In this document: positions 48,098-59,759 of the stretch, piece after piece
Layout: the number at the start of each line of letters is the position of its first letter
Numbering within the stretch: the stretch's first letter is position 1
Origin: Misgurnus anguillicaudatus
Lineage: Eukaryota; Chordata; Actinopteri; Cypriniformes; Cobitidae
Assembly: GCF_027580225.2 (NCBI RefSeq)
Contig: NC_073339.2
Location: forward strand, 40,228,501 to 40,292,500
DNA: 64,000 nucleotides
Direction: 5' to 3'
Made by a program: the position numbers and the translations under genes
The notes under the pieces: generated by a model
The model's database searches: none
Seen by the model: only the letters and a program-made list of their open reading frames with translations
What the model was told of the DNA's origin: nothing

Positions 48098-48877
48098 GAG
48101 TCAGGCCGAGTACCAAAACCCACTTGTAGCCAATCAGCAGTAAGGAGCATGTCTACTAACCGACATCGTTGACTGGGTTGTGTATGTGTGGGGCGGGTCT
48201 ATCAAAAGAAGGGCCAGATTCTATTGGGGATGGGCATGTTTGTTTAGGTGATTTCAAGTGTCAACATTAGCTTTCAGAGATCATGCACCCCGCCTTTAAA
48301 CAAATTTCTTCAGTTCAAGTTTTCTCACTTGAAGTGAAAAATTGATATAAAGCCTAAATGTTTTAGGTGTTACTAATTTAATTAGTTTTTAAAGTTTTAT
48401 TTCCTACAATTTTCATTTCAAGAGAGAAAATTTAATATGAAAAAACTAAATTTTTTAAGTGAAGTTATTTGTTTAAGTAAATCTAACTTCACTTTTTACA
48501 GTGTAACAAACTGCAGTATTTACATTGTTAAACTGTCTTTCATATGCTGCTACATATGTAACATTTGCTTAATGTCTCCTACACAGCACGTAATGTCAAT
48601 AAATACTAAATGACTTTAAGGGTATACAGGAGAGCGCAAAAAATCTGGAATTCAGCTTGGACAATTTTGTGATTTACTACCACAAGTGTTTATTCAATGT
48701 TCTTGCAACTAAAACGTTTTAATGATTCACACTTGTGGGAAAAAGCCATGATAATACTATGACTAAAGATTAAAACTAAGTCAATCTTTTTGAATGTTTT
48801 ATAAACTGAGGTGCAAGGCAAAAATGTTTTTCTGTCGTAATAGACAGAGTGCTGAAGATGCTGTCAATGGAGTTAAC

Positions 48878-48960
48878 ATTTATGCATTTGGCAGACGCTT
48901 TCATCCAAAGTGACTTACAGTGCATTCGATGTATCATTTTTTTAATGTGTGTTTTCTGAA
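48878..48960 (-). mobile_element. tRNA-derived SINE, 3' core
   Basis: TTTATGCATTTGGCAGACGC, TCATCCAAAGTGACTTACAG and TGCATTCGATGTAT match the conserved SINE core; the head is lost. Confidence 0.65.
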
Positions 48961-51461
48961 CCCTTGACTTTTCACTGCCAACAAAAAAACTTCCTTAAAC
49001 ACAGATGTCAAAATCATGGCTATAGTCTCATAATCTAATGATGAGATTGAGAGCATAAAAGTTTGATTTCAATCATTGATGATTTTACTCAGTCAATTTT
49101 AAATATATCAAGGTTATATTTTCACAGAAAGTTCTTTACATTATTTTGTATAATTTTATACAAAAAAAATTAAATCACAAATTGCATTTCTCATTCAGTG
49201 TTACATAATTCTCTCTTCACTGCTTCTCAGGTGATTCTCACAATGTTTCCATTCCTTACCACCTATTTTTTATGTCTCTCTTTGTAGAAAATAGATTTTC
49301 TCACTTATTGTTAGGATTGTCTGATATATCTTATCATTCCTCCACTGACCTCTCTCATCTCAGTTTTCCTGGCGGACGAGAGGAGTTTCCTCTGAGTTTT
49401 CCGAAGACCAGCAACTGTGAGGCTTTAAATCACGAGTGTATCGCTTCTGACTCCTGTTTCAGCTTCAAGTTCATCTCTAAGCTGGAAGGCCAGGTAAGAC
49501 CTGGCATTGGATTTTATGACTTTCCGTTCATTCTCCATAAAAACCAGAGGGGAAAAAATGCCTGGCCAGGTTTATTTTTTCCGCCATGTTTTAGATATCA
49601 CTGTCTTGGTAAAAGATGAGAAAAACATTGAGTTCATGGCCTGGAGAAAGTGATATAACCCCAGTCCAGTTATATCACAAAAGACAAGCATCATTTTAAA
49701 GGAAAAGTTTAAAAAAAAGAAAATTATGTAATTATTTACTCACCCTCATCCCTCCAAACTGTTCTGTTCCTGTTTTAATAAACCTCTATGCCAAAGTTAT
49801 AAACTTTGTCTCAATAAATTGTCCCTAGCTGTCACTGGGGCAAATAGTACACGTTTGCACATATTAGTGCCTCAAAGGTACATTTTGGTAGCAAATGTAT
49901 ACATATCTGTACCTAAGTGGTACATAACGGGACCTTTTTATATTCCTTTTTATATAATATTCCTTTCTGACACTTTTAACGCAGCTGAAGTATTCTAAAT
50001 GTTTTAAAACTCAAACGCACAAATTAAATTAACCAAATGTGCAGTTCAAAGTGTCATTCACTTTGAGGATAGCATTAGTATGAGTGAAGGGAACCTGCTG
50101 ATTTAAAATCTCACAAGTTTTAGCATTGATTAAGCACTAAAAATCTATTTGACTTCTTCTATCTTCGACGGACCAATGCCATCAGTGCTATCGCTTTAAT
50201 TAAAAAGGACCAAAAAGTGCTAGAGGTTTTAATTGTGACTATAAATATTTGTTACGCCTGCATTAAACTGAATCGAAAGGACGCAGTATGTACAAAATTA
50301 TCTTTTTGGCCAACTTGAGAACTTGAGAGTTCCAGTGAATGTTTAATGCATACAAGCATTATCAGGATATAGGCACAAGGCCAAAAATAAAGTGAAGAAC
50401 TAAAAAATGAACATGAAGGAAAAACTTGATCCATGACATAATGGAGCAAACACCTATATTGCAGCTAAAATTCACGAAAAAATTAATCATACAAAAGAAA
50501 AAAAACGTATACCTAAATGTTAAAAGTAAAATGTTATACCTGTACTTAGTTTGCAGCACTTCGACCTCAGGCCTTCGACCTAAATTCATCCCTGTTTAGA
50601 TCCTAAGAAATGAATGGGGCTAGGCTAAATGCTAACACATTTAGGATGCGCTGTACAAAGATTAAGTGCACGCATTGAAAAAACATAGATATGCATTAAT
50701 TCGTCTAAGTTGAGGTAGAAACATAAAATATTGAAAAACGTGTTCTTTTCCTTTAACAATAAAAAAAAATTCATGCCCATGAGCCCATGACTGGTCATTT
50801 CGGATTTTGTTGGAATTAGGATTGAGTGTTTTTGGTAGTTTTGCATTATGATACGAGCAGTGTTCTAATTGGGGGGGGGGGGTCCCAGACCTCCTATAAG
50901 CATTGAGGGACCCCCTATAAAGCACAAAAATAGACATTGGAGGGTCCCCTGGTTTTATTAAAATTCAAATATAACATGAATTTAAAAAAATTCTCATGCT
51001 GCGATCCCACAAAGCGATACTGTCCATTATTTGTCCCAATTATATAATAAACTAATCCAAAAGATGACTGTCTGAAATACTCTCAAGAGCGCCTCATGCG
51101 GTTTTCTGGGGTAATTGAAAGATTGTTCGATTTAGGATTGGGTTAGGGGCTTTTAAAAAAATATTTATTTCACACTAATTTGAGGGGTAAAATGGTTATG
51201 GTTTAAGTAAGGGGTAATTTGGGCTTTCTTTCATTAAAAAATTGATCCAGGACCAACAAAAAATGTTGATCCATGATCACATCTTACTTTGTAACTCTAT
51301 AATGGTGGGAGTGTGGGGGAGGGTTGGCTAGGGGTCCCCCCATAATCTTTGACATAATTCGAACACTGGATACGAGTGTACATTAGCATGGTTGTTTTGT
51401 AATTTTCCTATGGCATTTGAGATTGGTTGAACCTGGAGATGGTGCATGATGTCAGACTTAA

Positions 51462-52184
51462 AGGAATAGTCTACTCATTTTCAATATTAAAATATGTTAT
51501 TACCTTAACTAAGAATTGTTGATACATCCCTCTATTATCTGTGTGCGTGCACGTAAGCGCTGGAGCGCGCTGCGACGCTTCGATAGCATTTAGCTTAGCC
51601 CCATTCATTCAATGGTACCATTTAGAGATAAAGTTAGAAGTGACCAAACACATCAACGTTTTTCCTATTTAAGACGAGTAGTTATACGAGCAAGTTTGGT
51701 GGTACAAAATAAAACGTAGCGCTTTTCTAAGCGGATTTAAAAGAGTAACTATATTTTATGGCGTAATAGCACTTTTGGGAGTACTTCGACTCGGCGCAGT
51801 AACACCCTCCCTCTCCCATTATGAGAGTAAGAAGGGGAGCGGACTTTTCAGGCGAGTCGAAGTACTCCCAAAAGTGCTATTACGCCATAAAATATAGTTC
51901 CTCTTTTAAATCCGCTTAGAAAAGCGCTACGTTTTATTTTGTACCACCAAACTTGCTCGTATAACTACTCGTCTTAAATACGAAAAACGTTGATGTGTTT
52001 GGTCACTTCTAACTTTATCTCTAAATGGTACCATTGAATGAATGGGGCTAAGCTAAATGCTATCGAAGCGTCGCAGCGCGCTCCAGCGCTTACGTGCACG
52101 CACACAGATGATAGAGGGATGTATCAACAATTCTTAGTTAAGGTAATAACATATTTTAATATTGAAAATGAGTAGACTATTCCT
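51462..52184. mobile_element. TTAA-inserted palindrome P, copy 2
   Basis: 723 bp, nearly identical to 12733-13456, with TTAA on both sides (51458-51461, 52185-52188) in unrelated flanking sequence. The loop (about 51795-51855, GCGCAGTAACACCCTCCCTC onward) is the reverse complement of the loop in copy 1, so the two copies are inserted in opposite directions. Confidence 0.93.
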
Positions 52185-52254
52185 TTAACAAGCGGATATA
52201 GTTGAGCCCCCGAAACTCTGGAAGTGTAATGGGCCACCTTTATCATACACTTAG

Positions 52255-52442
52255 AAAAAAGGTACTAGAAGGTACAAAAGTTGTCACTGGGGCACTCCCT
52301 TTCAAAAAGTACACCTTTGTACCTAAAATGTGCATACTGGTACCTGAAAAGTACATATCTGTTCCAAAATAGTACAATTTAGGAACCTCTTAAAAGGTGC
52401 TGTCCTAGTGACAACTTTTGTACCTTTATTTCTGAGGGTGTA
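52255..52442 (+). mobile_element. Palindromic MITE with GTACAAAAGTTGTCAC arms
   Basis: Arms AAGGTACAAAAGTTGTCACT and AGTGACAACTTTTGTACCTT. The interior repeats GTACAnnTTTGTACCT-type motifs. Fragments of this family are at about 49828-49945 and 54118-54245. Confidence 0.75.
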
Positions 52443-52844
52443 GAGCCTGAGCAAAACATAGACAGCCTGTTTGTCACACCCTGATGATGGCTCGGCTGAG
52501 TCTACATACTAAACACTGAACATTCAAAACCCTAACGCTATCTAAACACGTTCAGTATGCATTTCTCTCCTCATTCTCACAGACCTTTTTGTGAAGCAGG
52601 CTTGACTTGAGGGGTTAATGAGTGTACAGATTTATTCTGACACTGACCTTCTCTCTCAGCAGCAGGACACTTATCAGTGGTATTAATAGATTAATGAAAT
52701 CATAAGCAAAGCCATTAATCATCCCAGCTTTCAGCAGTCAACTCTCTTTCTCGCTGGCAACACCATGCGTCTGAATTAAAACAACACATTTCTGAGGACA
52801 GTGAGACTTAATGAGTGAGACCCAGACAGCAAGCAACCATTCAA

Positions 52845-53750
52845 ACAATGTTAAAAATGGTTGATTTTTCAATGTTAATCACATTGAATTAATATCATGC
52901 TACACCCTCCATTAAAAAAGATAGAAATTTCAACAAACCACCATTGTGGTGATCAGTGTTTGCTTTGGTTGAGCTCCTGTTTTAAAATAATCTGTTATTG
53001 CAAAGAAAACTAGAACTAATGGATCAAGTAATTTAATCCTTGTAAGTTTATCTAAATAGTAGTTCTTGTGTGTGCTTTGTTAATAATGTGAAAATATCGG
53101 ATGACATTATAGTGCTATATAAAAGCAATGTAACGTCTATTATTTTCAGAATTACAAAAATACACTAAAAAAGACTAACCTATTAAATCAAACTCTGCCA
53201 TCATGAATCACTCTATGAAACTCATCAATGGTGACAATGAACAAAAGAAAGTTACATGCTGCAATGCATGCTGGGCATCAACATAGTACTAAACTAATCC
53301 ATGATTCCCAGCATGCATTGCAGTTGATTGTTTCATCTGAATTAGTTTGATAAGTGTCACCATTATTGCGGTTTCTAGGATGAGTGATGATGTTTGAATG
53401 TGTTAGTAATTATTTTTTGTTTACCTTGTCACCATGCGTTTACAAACCAGAACAATTATAACGGCCATAAAGGGATCCACCTCATCATGTAAAGCAGCTT
53501 AATTTTATCTCATCTTGACACGTGTTTCTGCTTAAACACATACACTGACAAAGAAAAAAAAAAGATTTAACTTACTAAAAGTCAATGGGCTAAGGCTTAA
53601 CTAAACCTTAACTAAAGCAAACACTGATCACCATAATGGTGGCTCGTTGGCATTTCTATATTTTTTCAATATTAATGGAGGGTGCAAATGTGATATTGAT
53701 TTAATGCAATTAACTTTGACAAATCAACCATTTTAACATTGGTTCAACCA
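52845..53750. repeat. Large inverted-repeat element with an inner palindrome
   Basis: The left arm (ATGGTTGATTTTTCAATGTT, ACACCCTCCATT, CACCATTGTGGTGATCAGTG) is mirrored at 53610-53750 (CACTGATCACCATAATGGTG, AATGGAGGGTGCAAATG, AATCAACCATTTTAACATTG). At 53255-53322 an inner pair TGCAATGCATGCTGGG / CCCAGCATGCATTGCAG occurs. The arms differ, so it is old. Confidence 0.7.
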
Positions 53751-53854
53751 ACCTGATCTCACAAAATACGTGAAATAGTCATGCATTATTTTGCTCAGTT
53801 TTGCGTCACGTATTTCCACCATATTACATGCCCCTGCCACGACTTTCTTTTCCG

Positions 53855-54118
53855 TGACAGTTTCACGTATTGGTTACTCAACTGTTTTTCCTATTTTTAA
53901 ACAATTGCCGCTTCGGTTTGGGGTTAGATTTGCTGTTTGCGTTAGGATGTCACTTAAAGTATTGGTTTATAAAAAAAAATTTGTATGCTTTTTAAACCAT
54001 CGTCGCCTGACTTTAGGATGTCATTTTATGTAACAGAAAGTTGTTCTAACCCCAAACCGAAGCGACAATTGTAAGAAAATAGGAAAAACAGTTGAGTAAC
54101 CAATACGTGAAACTGTCA
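53855..54118. mobile_element. Inverted-repeat element with 75-bp arms (TGACAGTTTCACGTATTGG)
   Basis: Arms TGACAGTTTCACGTATTGGT... and ...ACCAATACGTGAAACTGTCA pair over about 75 bp, including TTGGGGTTAGA / TCTAACCCCAA, around a loop of about 110 bp. Confidence 0.8.
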
Positions 54119-55202
54119 CTTTCCAAAAGTACACCTAAAGATTTCATATTGGTACATCAGGTCAGCATATTGGTACCAAATCTGTACCTAAATGGTAAAT
54201 ATTAGGAACTTTTTAAAGGGTACTGGACCATATTTTTTTGTGTTGGCATCACCATGCTAATTACAAAAACATAATGTAAATGTACCTTAGAAATTAAAAA
54301 ATGATGAATGGTCCGTATAAATGTGCAAATCTACTAAGAATAAAATGCCTTGATGTCCATCGCCCACACAGACAGCAGCTCTGCCTTAAACTTAATGATC
54401 AAACATTTTCTAAAAACTTCAGCTCTCTATAAAAAACAATTAAACATCCCAATTAGCACACAAAGTAACCATGAAACTGATCTTTTTTTCATATAAATTC
54501 CTCAGTCTTTCAAGCCGTGACATGTAATCTCATTTAAAAAACACAGAAGATTTACAAAATATTAATCCACATTAACACCCGTATGAAACTGTAAGGGTTT
54601 AAATTTAATTTTTAGTGTGAATAAAGGGATTGCTCTCCAATCTTGTTCTCCCTACTTCTTTTGAGAACCAAACAGTGTGGACGATTTTAATAGCCCGTGA
54701 CATTGTCCTTGATTGTGACATCAGCTGAAGAATAAAGACGCAGACACACTTCTTTTAAGATGTGGACCCAAGAGGGACAAGTGGGCCTGGAAAAGGACTT
54801 GGGTTTGACCTGCGAGACAAGTGAACAAGTTATTAAGGACTCACTTTCATATTCTTTTCTTTATAAGTACAGCCTACCCGATAGCTGCACATACATTAGC
54901 TAGAGGTCTCCAAGGAAATCTTCTTTATACACATATAAAGATGAGGCTTCTATCTTCAGGGGATGACAATGTAAAATGTGATGTGACATATTCATAAATC
55001 ATTCCACTTTATTTTAAACTACATTTACATTTAAGAGGCTTCAAAAGCTTTCTAAGCCCTTAAACGTCTAACTCCTAAGGTTGTTATTAACTTTTTAATG
55101 CAACTTTTTAAATATCAATTTCATGCAACCATCACACGCAGTATTCTGAAAATACATGCATGCCTTGGTAATCTTTCATTAAAATAGAAGATTACTTATT
55201 TA

Positions 55203-55710
55203 AAGGGGCAATGGCATTAAAATCTGACTTTTTCCATGTTTAAGTGCTATAATTGGGTTCCAAGTGCTTCTATCAACCTAGAAAATGTAAAAAAGAACAA
55301 CCCAGTAACCATTCTCTACAAGCACATGAAAATTAGGTCATAATTTGGCTCTCCTTATGATGTCATAAGGAGATCTTATTATAATAATACCGCCCCTTTT
55401 TCTGCACTATCCAACCATGGGACAGCCATTTAGTGCAGAGAGAAAGAGAGAGAAAATAATTCACAATTGAGTTACAATTTTAACAAACCACCATCATTGC
55501 AATCAGTGTTTTAATTTTTTTAGCTCATTTGCATGTTAAAGGACACGCCCAAAACACCCATTTTTGCTCACACCTACAAAGTGTCAATTTTAACATGTTA
55601 ACATAAATTATCTATATAGTACTTTGAGCTAAAAACTTCACATGTGTACTGTATGGAAACCAAAGATTTATTTTACATCTTAAAAAAGTCTTGTGACATG
55701 GCCCCTTTAA
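55203..55710 (+). mobile_element. Repeat A, uninterrupted copy
   Basis: From AAAGGGGCAATGGCATTAAA through ATAATTGGGTTCCAAGTGCT to CTTGTGACATGGCCCCTTTA. This is the best uninterrupted plus-strand copy and a useful empty-site reference for the split copies. Confidence 0.82.
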
Positions 55711-56569
55711 AAAGACTTCACCATAGGTCGCACCGACTATTGGTTAATGATAGATTTGAAAAGAAAGCATTACTGTTGGTATACACCGAGACACTCTTGA
55801 GAGCTAACTTGACCTTCACCGGCTTTCATGTCCCAGTTGCTATTTCAGTTCCCAGCAGGAAGATGCTCAAATACGGCCTGGATCCTGGGACACAATTTCC
55901 ATTCTTTCCAAAACAGACCACATTTATTCTTGAATGTCCTGTGTCATATCATGAAAAACATGACTTATTTCAAACACCAATGTTAATTTTATACTTTGTA
56001 CACTTTGACAGGCAGGAAAAACGACCAAAACGAATGAGCTAAATGAAAATATAATTTAAGGCAGGTGTTTGGATATGTGAATTTGAGTGTGTATGTGAAT
56101 GAATTACCAAGAGCATAAATTGAAATGGTTTAGACCTTTTATCTATTTTTTTTCTTAGACCCCCAGGCTGAGATGAACCAGAAGACCCCAGACTCTTTTG
56201 TAAATTAACAGCAAAGCTCTAAAATATATCACCCTTCTTATGCCAGGCGGTGTGTGACATTTTCTGAATGGCCCTCTTGACATTTAGTAGTAACTTTTTC
56301 TGAGCATTTGTGCTTTTATATCCTTCAAGTGGAAAATGAGTAATAACAATGGATGAGACAATTTGTCTTTTACACACATCAGTACACACACAAACACACA
56401 TTCACAGAGAGCTAAGCTTGGACACGAACAACCAACACTGCTTTTACATGAGGTTTAAGAAGTCAAGTGTTTGTATGCTATTTAAAATATAAAATGGAAA
56501 TATACAATCCATTTAGCAAATGTTGACGTTTGGTGACAACATGCCCCGATTGGGTGGGCATGCTGTCAC

Positions 56570-56999
56570 CAGTGGCGGCTGGTGACTTCTTTTTTCGAGG
56601 GCGCACGATGCGAAGTTCGTCACAACATGTATGTAGCCCGTCATGTGCGTGGTTCATAATTTCAAAATATGTGTTCTGCGCGTCGAGTGATCCTGTGTGC
56701 ATTACGTGTCTTGTAAAAATAAGTGCCTGCAGCAGACGCGTCTAAAGGGTTTATGATAAAAGACACGCTCGCTTTTGTCAAATACTCGCATAATCTCATG
56801 CATAATCAGAGTTTACTGTTAAGGGAGTGTCTTGTGTGTATTTTGTAAACGTGAGCGTCTCTTTTATCATACACGGTTTTGACGTGTGTGCAGCAGGCAC
56901 TAATTTTGACAAAACACGTGATGCACATGGTTCACATGACACAACGAACACATATTTTGAATTTGCGCCCCTCGGATGAGCAGTCACAAGCCACCACTG
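56570..56999 (+). mobile_element. hAT-type element, complete, GCTGTCAC duplication
   Basis: Ends CAGTGGCGGCTGGTGAC and GTCACAAGCCACCACTG. The perfect 8-bp duplication GCTGTCAC lies at 56562-56569 and 57000-57007. Internal arms GCAGACGCGTCTAAAGGG / TTGACGTGTGTGCAGC and ATGATAAAAGACACGCTC / GAGCGTCTCTTTTATCAT are inverted. Confidence 0.9.
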
Positions 57000-57403
57000 G
57001 CTGTCACACTATTCAAGGTAAACTATTCAAGACTTAATATATGTTAGAAATATGAAATACAACATATGTGTTTCAAATGTTGTATCGGTTATTTACTTAA
57101 ACTGTAATAAACTGTATAAAATAAGGTGACCTGACTTTACAACACTGGCAGCCGGTGAGTTGTTTTTCAAGGGCGCACTATGCGAAGCTTGTCAAAACAT
57201 GTATTTAACCCATCATGTGCGTCACGAGTTGTGTCAAAATACATGTCTGCTGCAGACGCTTTGAATGGTTTATGATAAAACAGATGCTCACGTTAACCAG
57301 ATACTCTCTTAATCTCATGTGTAGAGAGTTTAGTGTTAAGTGTCTTGTGAGTGAACGTGAGAGACTCTTTTATCATAAACCCATTCGATGCGTGTCAAAC
57401 AGG

Positions 57404-58010
57404 TAGTGCTGGGCAAAGATTAAACGCGATTAACCGCATATAAAATAAAAGTTATTTTTTGCATAACATATGTGTGTGCTGTGTGTAATTATTATGTAAA
57501 TTAAACCACAAACACATACATATATTCATTTCAGAAATTTTAATTTATAATTTTTTTTATTTATATATAATATAGAATATATTAAAATATGAATAAATAT
57601 ATATACGCATGTAAATGTTTCTTAAATACATACATGAATGTGTGTGTATTTATATATACATAATAATTACACACAGCACACACTCATATATTATGGCAAA
57701 AAACACTTTTATTCTATATACGATTAATCGCGGTAATCACGTGAAACTATCGCATGCTCACGTGATATTACCGCGTTTAGTTTCGTGTGCGCACGTAAAA
57801 ACTATCGCACACGCATGTGAAAGCAAAAGTTTCACATGCACGCGCGAAAGTTTCATGTGAGCACACGAAACTAAACTTAAAAAAACAATTCTGCACATGA
57901 AGTTTTCGTGTGAGCACATTAAAGTTTCATGTGAGCACTAAACTAACGTTCGATTTTTTTACTCCATTGTCACCTTAGGGGCTTGGTACTATAAATCTTT
58001 GCCCAGCACT
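57404..58010 (+). mobile_element. hAT-like element (TAGTGCTGGGCAAAGATTAA) with minisatellite inside
   Basis: Ends TAGTGCTGGGCAAAGATT and AATCTTTGCCCAGCACT. The AT-rich left half matches 18253-18581; the right half is an expanded block of GTTTCATGTGAGCAC-type repeats. Confidence 0.82.
57728..57960 (+). repeat. Degenerate minisatellite (CGTGAAACTATCGCATGCTC type)
   Basis: Variants of GTGAAACTATCGCAYGCTCA and its complement TTTCRTGTGNGCAC alternate in both directions for about 230 bp. The motif is partly self-complementary. Confidence 0.75.
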
Positions 58011-58423
58011 CATTTTGACATGATGCACATAGGTTCACATGACGCACTAAACCACAAACATTTTCAAAACTGTTAGAGGAAAAAAAACTCTAATTGAGTT
58101 TCTGGCTTTTTTGCCTGTGACTGTAAATGATGTGTATTTGTGTTTCTGTGTTAAAATTCATGTAAACATTACAGCAAGATATGAACATCCAGATGTTGCA
58201 CAGTTAGTAGCCTACCCATGCACTGCACCACAGGCTCAAAGGGACCGACGGAAAACATACAGGCCGACAGGTGCTCGGAAAATCAAACAGAGCCGATGAT
58301 GATATGTGATGAAGATCAGCAGCTGGTCAGCAGAGCTCCTACCTCGGCTCCCGTTACACGTTCCGCTCTGTCGTATCAAAACAAGAGATTACATTCACCT
58401 GCCCAGGTATACAGAGCACAAAA

Positions 58424-58425
<2 letters not shown>

Positions 58426-58473
<48 letters not shown>
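58426..58473 (+). repeat. (GA)n microsatellite
   Basis: About 48 bases of GA. An open frame of 122 codons across it is an artefact. Confidence 0.95.
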
Positions 58474-58477
<4 letters not shown>

Positions 58478-58611
58478 GCAGACTATCTCTACAGCTTTTT
58501 CCTTAGTACAGTATACAAAAGAACTAAATTATATTATTTGTTTAATGAAAGGTATTTTAATAAGGCCAATGTTAAAAGTAATCTGATTAGTTATTTTTTT
58601 CAATGTCTGTC

Positions 58612-58812
58612 CCCTGCTGAAAAAAACAATAAAACCATTACAGAAAATTCTAATGGTTTTATTGGGAATTGTATTGGTTCTAATGAAATATGCCCAAAAC
58701 ACACTACAGTGTAGTGGTTTTAATGGTAAAAGCTAATGGTTCCTTCCTATTGGTATTTTAATGGAAACCATTAGAATTTTCTGTAATGGTTTTATTGTTT
58801 TTTTCAGCAGGG
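58612..58812. mobile_element. Palindromic MITE, CCCTGCTGAAAAAAACAATA ends
   Basis: 201 bp. Arms CCCTGCTGAAAAAAACAATA... and the inverse ending TTTTTTTCAGCAGGG pair for about 45 bp (AACCATTACAGAAAATTCTA / TAGAATTTTCTGTAATGGTT), with more TAATGGTTTTA pairs inside. Flanks GT/GT give no clear long duplication. Confidence 0.82.
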
Positions 58813-59310
58813 TCTGTACATATGTAAATTTGTAAGTTACGACCATACAGTCAATACAGTTTTACTATTTATTGTAGTAAATCGTAGTTAATCGTAGTAT
58901 ATTACGTTAATTACCACATTTTGTTAAACTATACTGTAGTAAACGCAAATACTGTTAGATTATTTGTAAATCCCATGGTATGGTTTAAAAACACTATAGT
59001 ATTTAGGAAGTTTATCACCGTTTACTATAGTAAAAAACAAAAGTATACTACAGTGTACTTTGTTGTATGAGGTTTCTGTATATATGAGGAAATACTGCCA
59101 CCGCGTGTCGTATTTGAGGAGTTGTAGACGGCCCTGTCACGTGACTCGTTTCAACGCTGCCTACTGCATGAGCTTAGCTGCCAGTCGCAACGCAGTCAGT
59201 CAAGACAAAGTTTGACAAAGTGTATGTCATGCATAGATGCTGTAATCTTTTTCATAATGTCTCTGATTGTACAATGCGACTGAAAACTATTTTAAATAAA
59301 TTTAATATAA

Positions 59311-59400
59311 GCATTTGACAGACGTTTTCATCCAAAGCAATTGACAGCACAGCTGAATGTTATTATCAACCAGTAATCCCTGGGTATCGAACACATCACC
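59311..59400 (-). mobile_element. tRNA-derived SINE, worn copy
   Basis: GCATTTGACAGACGTTTTCA and TCCAAAGCAATTGACAGCA, then CCCTGGGTATCGAACACATC (B-box region in inverse). Same strand as the other SINE copies. Confidence 0.65.
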
Positions 59401-59759
59401 TTCGCGCAAAATATTCTAAAACTATAATTACTTGTAATTTATTTTTAAATATTTTATTTACCTTATTGTATATCATAGCATCCCGCTTAAATTTTAAGGT
59501 GGATGTCAATGTGAATGTTGAGGGTCGATTCTTGAAAAAGATTTTGTAAAAAAAAAAAAATGACGAAACAAATTAAAATTTTTTTGTGAACTAGAACTTT
59601 TCGTTTTACCTCATGTTTGTTTATTCTGACGCAATTACCTTAATAATTCATTTTCACTCAAGGGCAACAGTTTTATTTACGCTTGGAAATCGTGGAAAAA
59701 AATCCAAAACCAAACCTCCAGCAATATTTGGCCAATAATCGTGTATTTGGATTTGTTCA

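Larger units (their letters stand above)
46111..48295 (+). mobile_element. TTAA-inserted element (AGGCGGGGTGCACGAT ends)
   Basis: Ends AGGCGGGGTGCACGAT and ATCATGCACCCCGCCT, with TTAA at 46107-46110 and 48296-48299. About 2.2 kb, swollen by later insertions (46853-47019, 47108-47387, 47640-48097). Its own interior includes GAAACGCTTTGGAAATCA. Confidence 0.75.
46080..48506 (+). mobile_element. Outer MITE of a nest (ACACTGTAAAAA ends)
   Basis: The left end ACACTGTAAAAACTGAATGT and right end CACTTTTTACAGTGTAAC frame the block. After the inner insertion the interior continues at 48300 with CAAATTTCTTCAGTTCAAGT and AAGTGAAGTTATTTG. Confidence 0.65.
57144..58070 (+). mobile_element. Second copy of the 56570 family, interrupted and 3'-worn
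   Basis: Starts ACTGGCAGCCGGTGAG and follows the 56570 copy up to 57403, then resumes at 58011 (CATTTTGACATGATGCACAT). The terminal inverted end is lost. The gap is filled by the element at 57404-58010. Confidence 0.75.
43566..59759. other. Intergenic region between divergent dach2 and frmd7-like genes
   Basis: About 16 kb with no supported gene. It contains a CTGT/CTAT-rich tract (43800-44140), a nest of transposons (46080-48506), a TTAA palindrome (51462-52184), further inverted-repeat elements (52255-54118), repeat A (55203-55710), hAT copies with a nested insertion (56570-58070), a minisatellite (57728-57960) and a GA microsatellite (58426-58473). 44200-46070 and 49000-51450 show mostly unique or old repeat sequence; an open frame at 49272-49619 is not recognisable. 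Confidence 0.8.

Noticed and set aside
55644..56042. 132-codon frame on the plus strand
   Set aside because: Its first part is the end of repeat A; the rest has no similarity or splice context.
57728..57960. Possible CRISPR-like array of short repeats
   Set aside because: Repeats are degenerate, occur in both directions, have no unique spacers of equal size, and sit inside a eukaryotic transposon.
58218..58586. 122-codon open frame on the plus strand
   Set aside because: Its length comes from a GA run translated as Arg-Glu repeats; nothing recognisable on either side.
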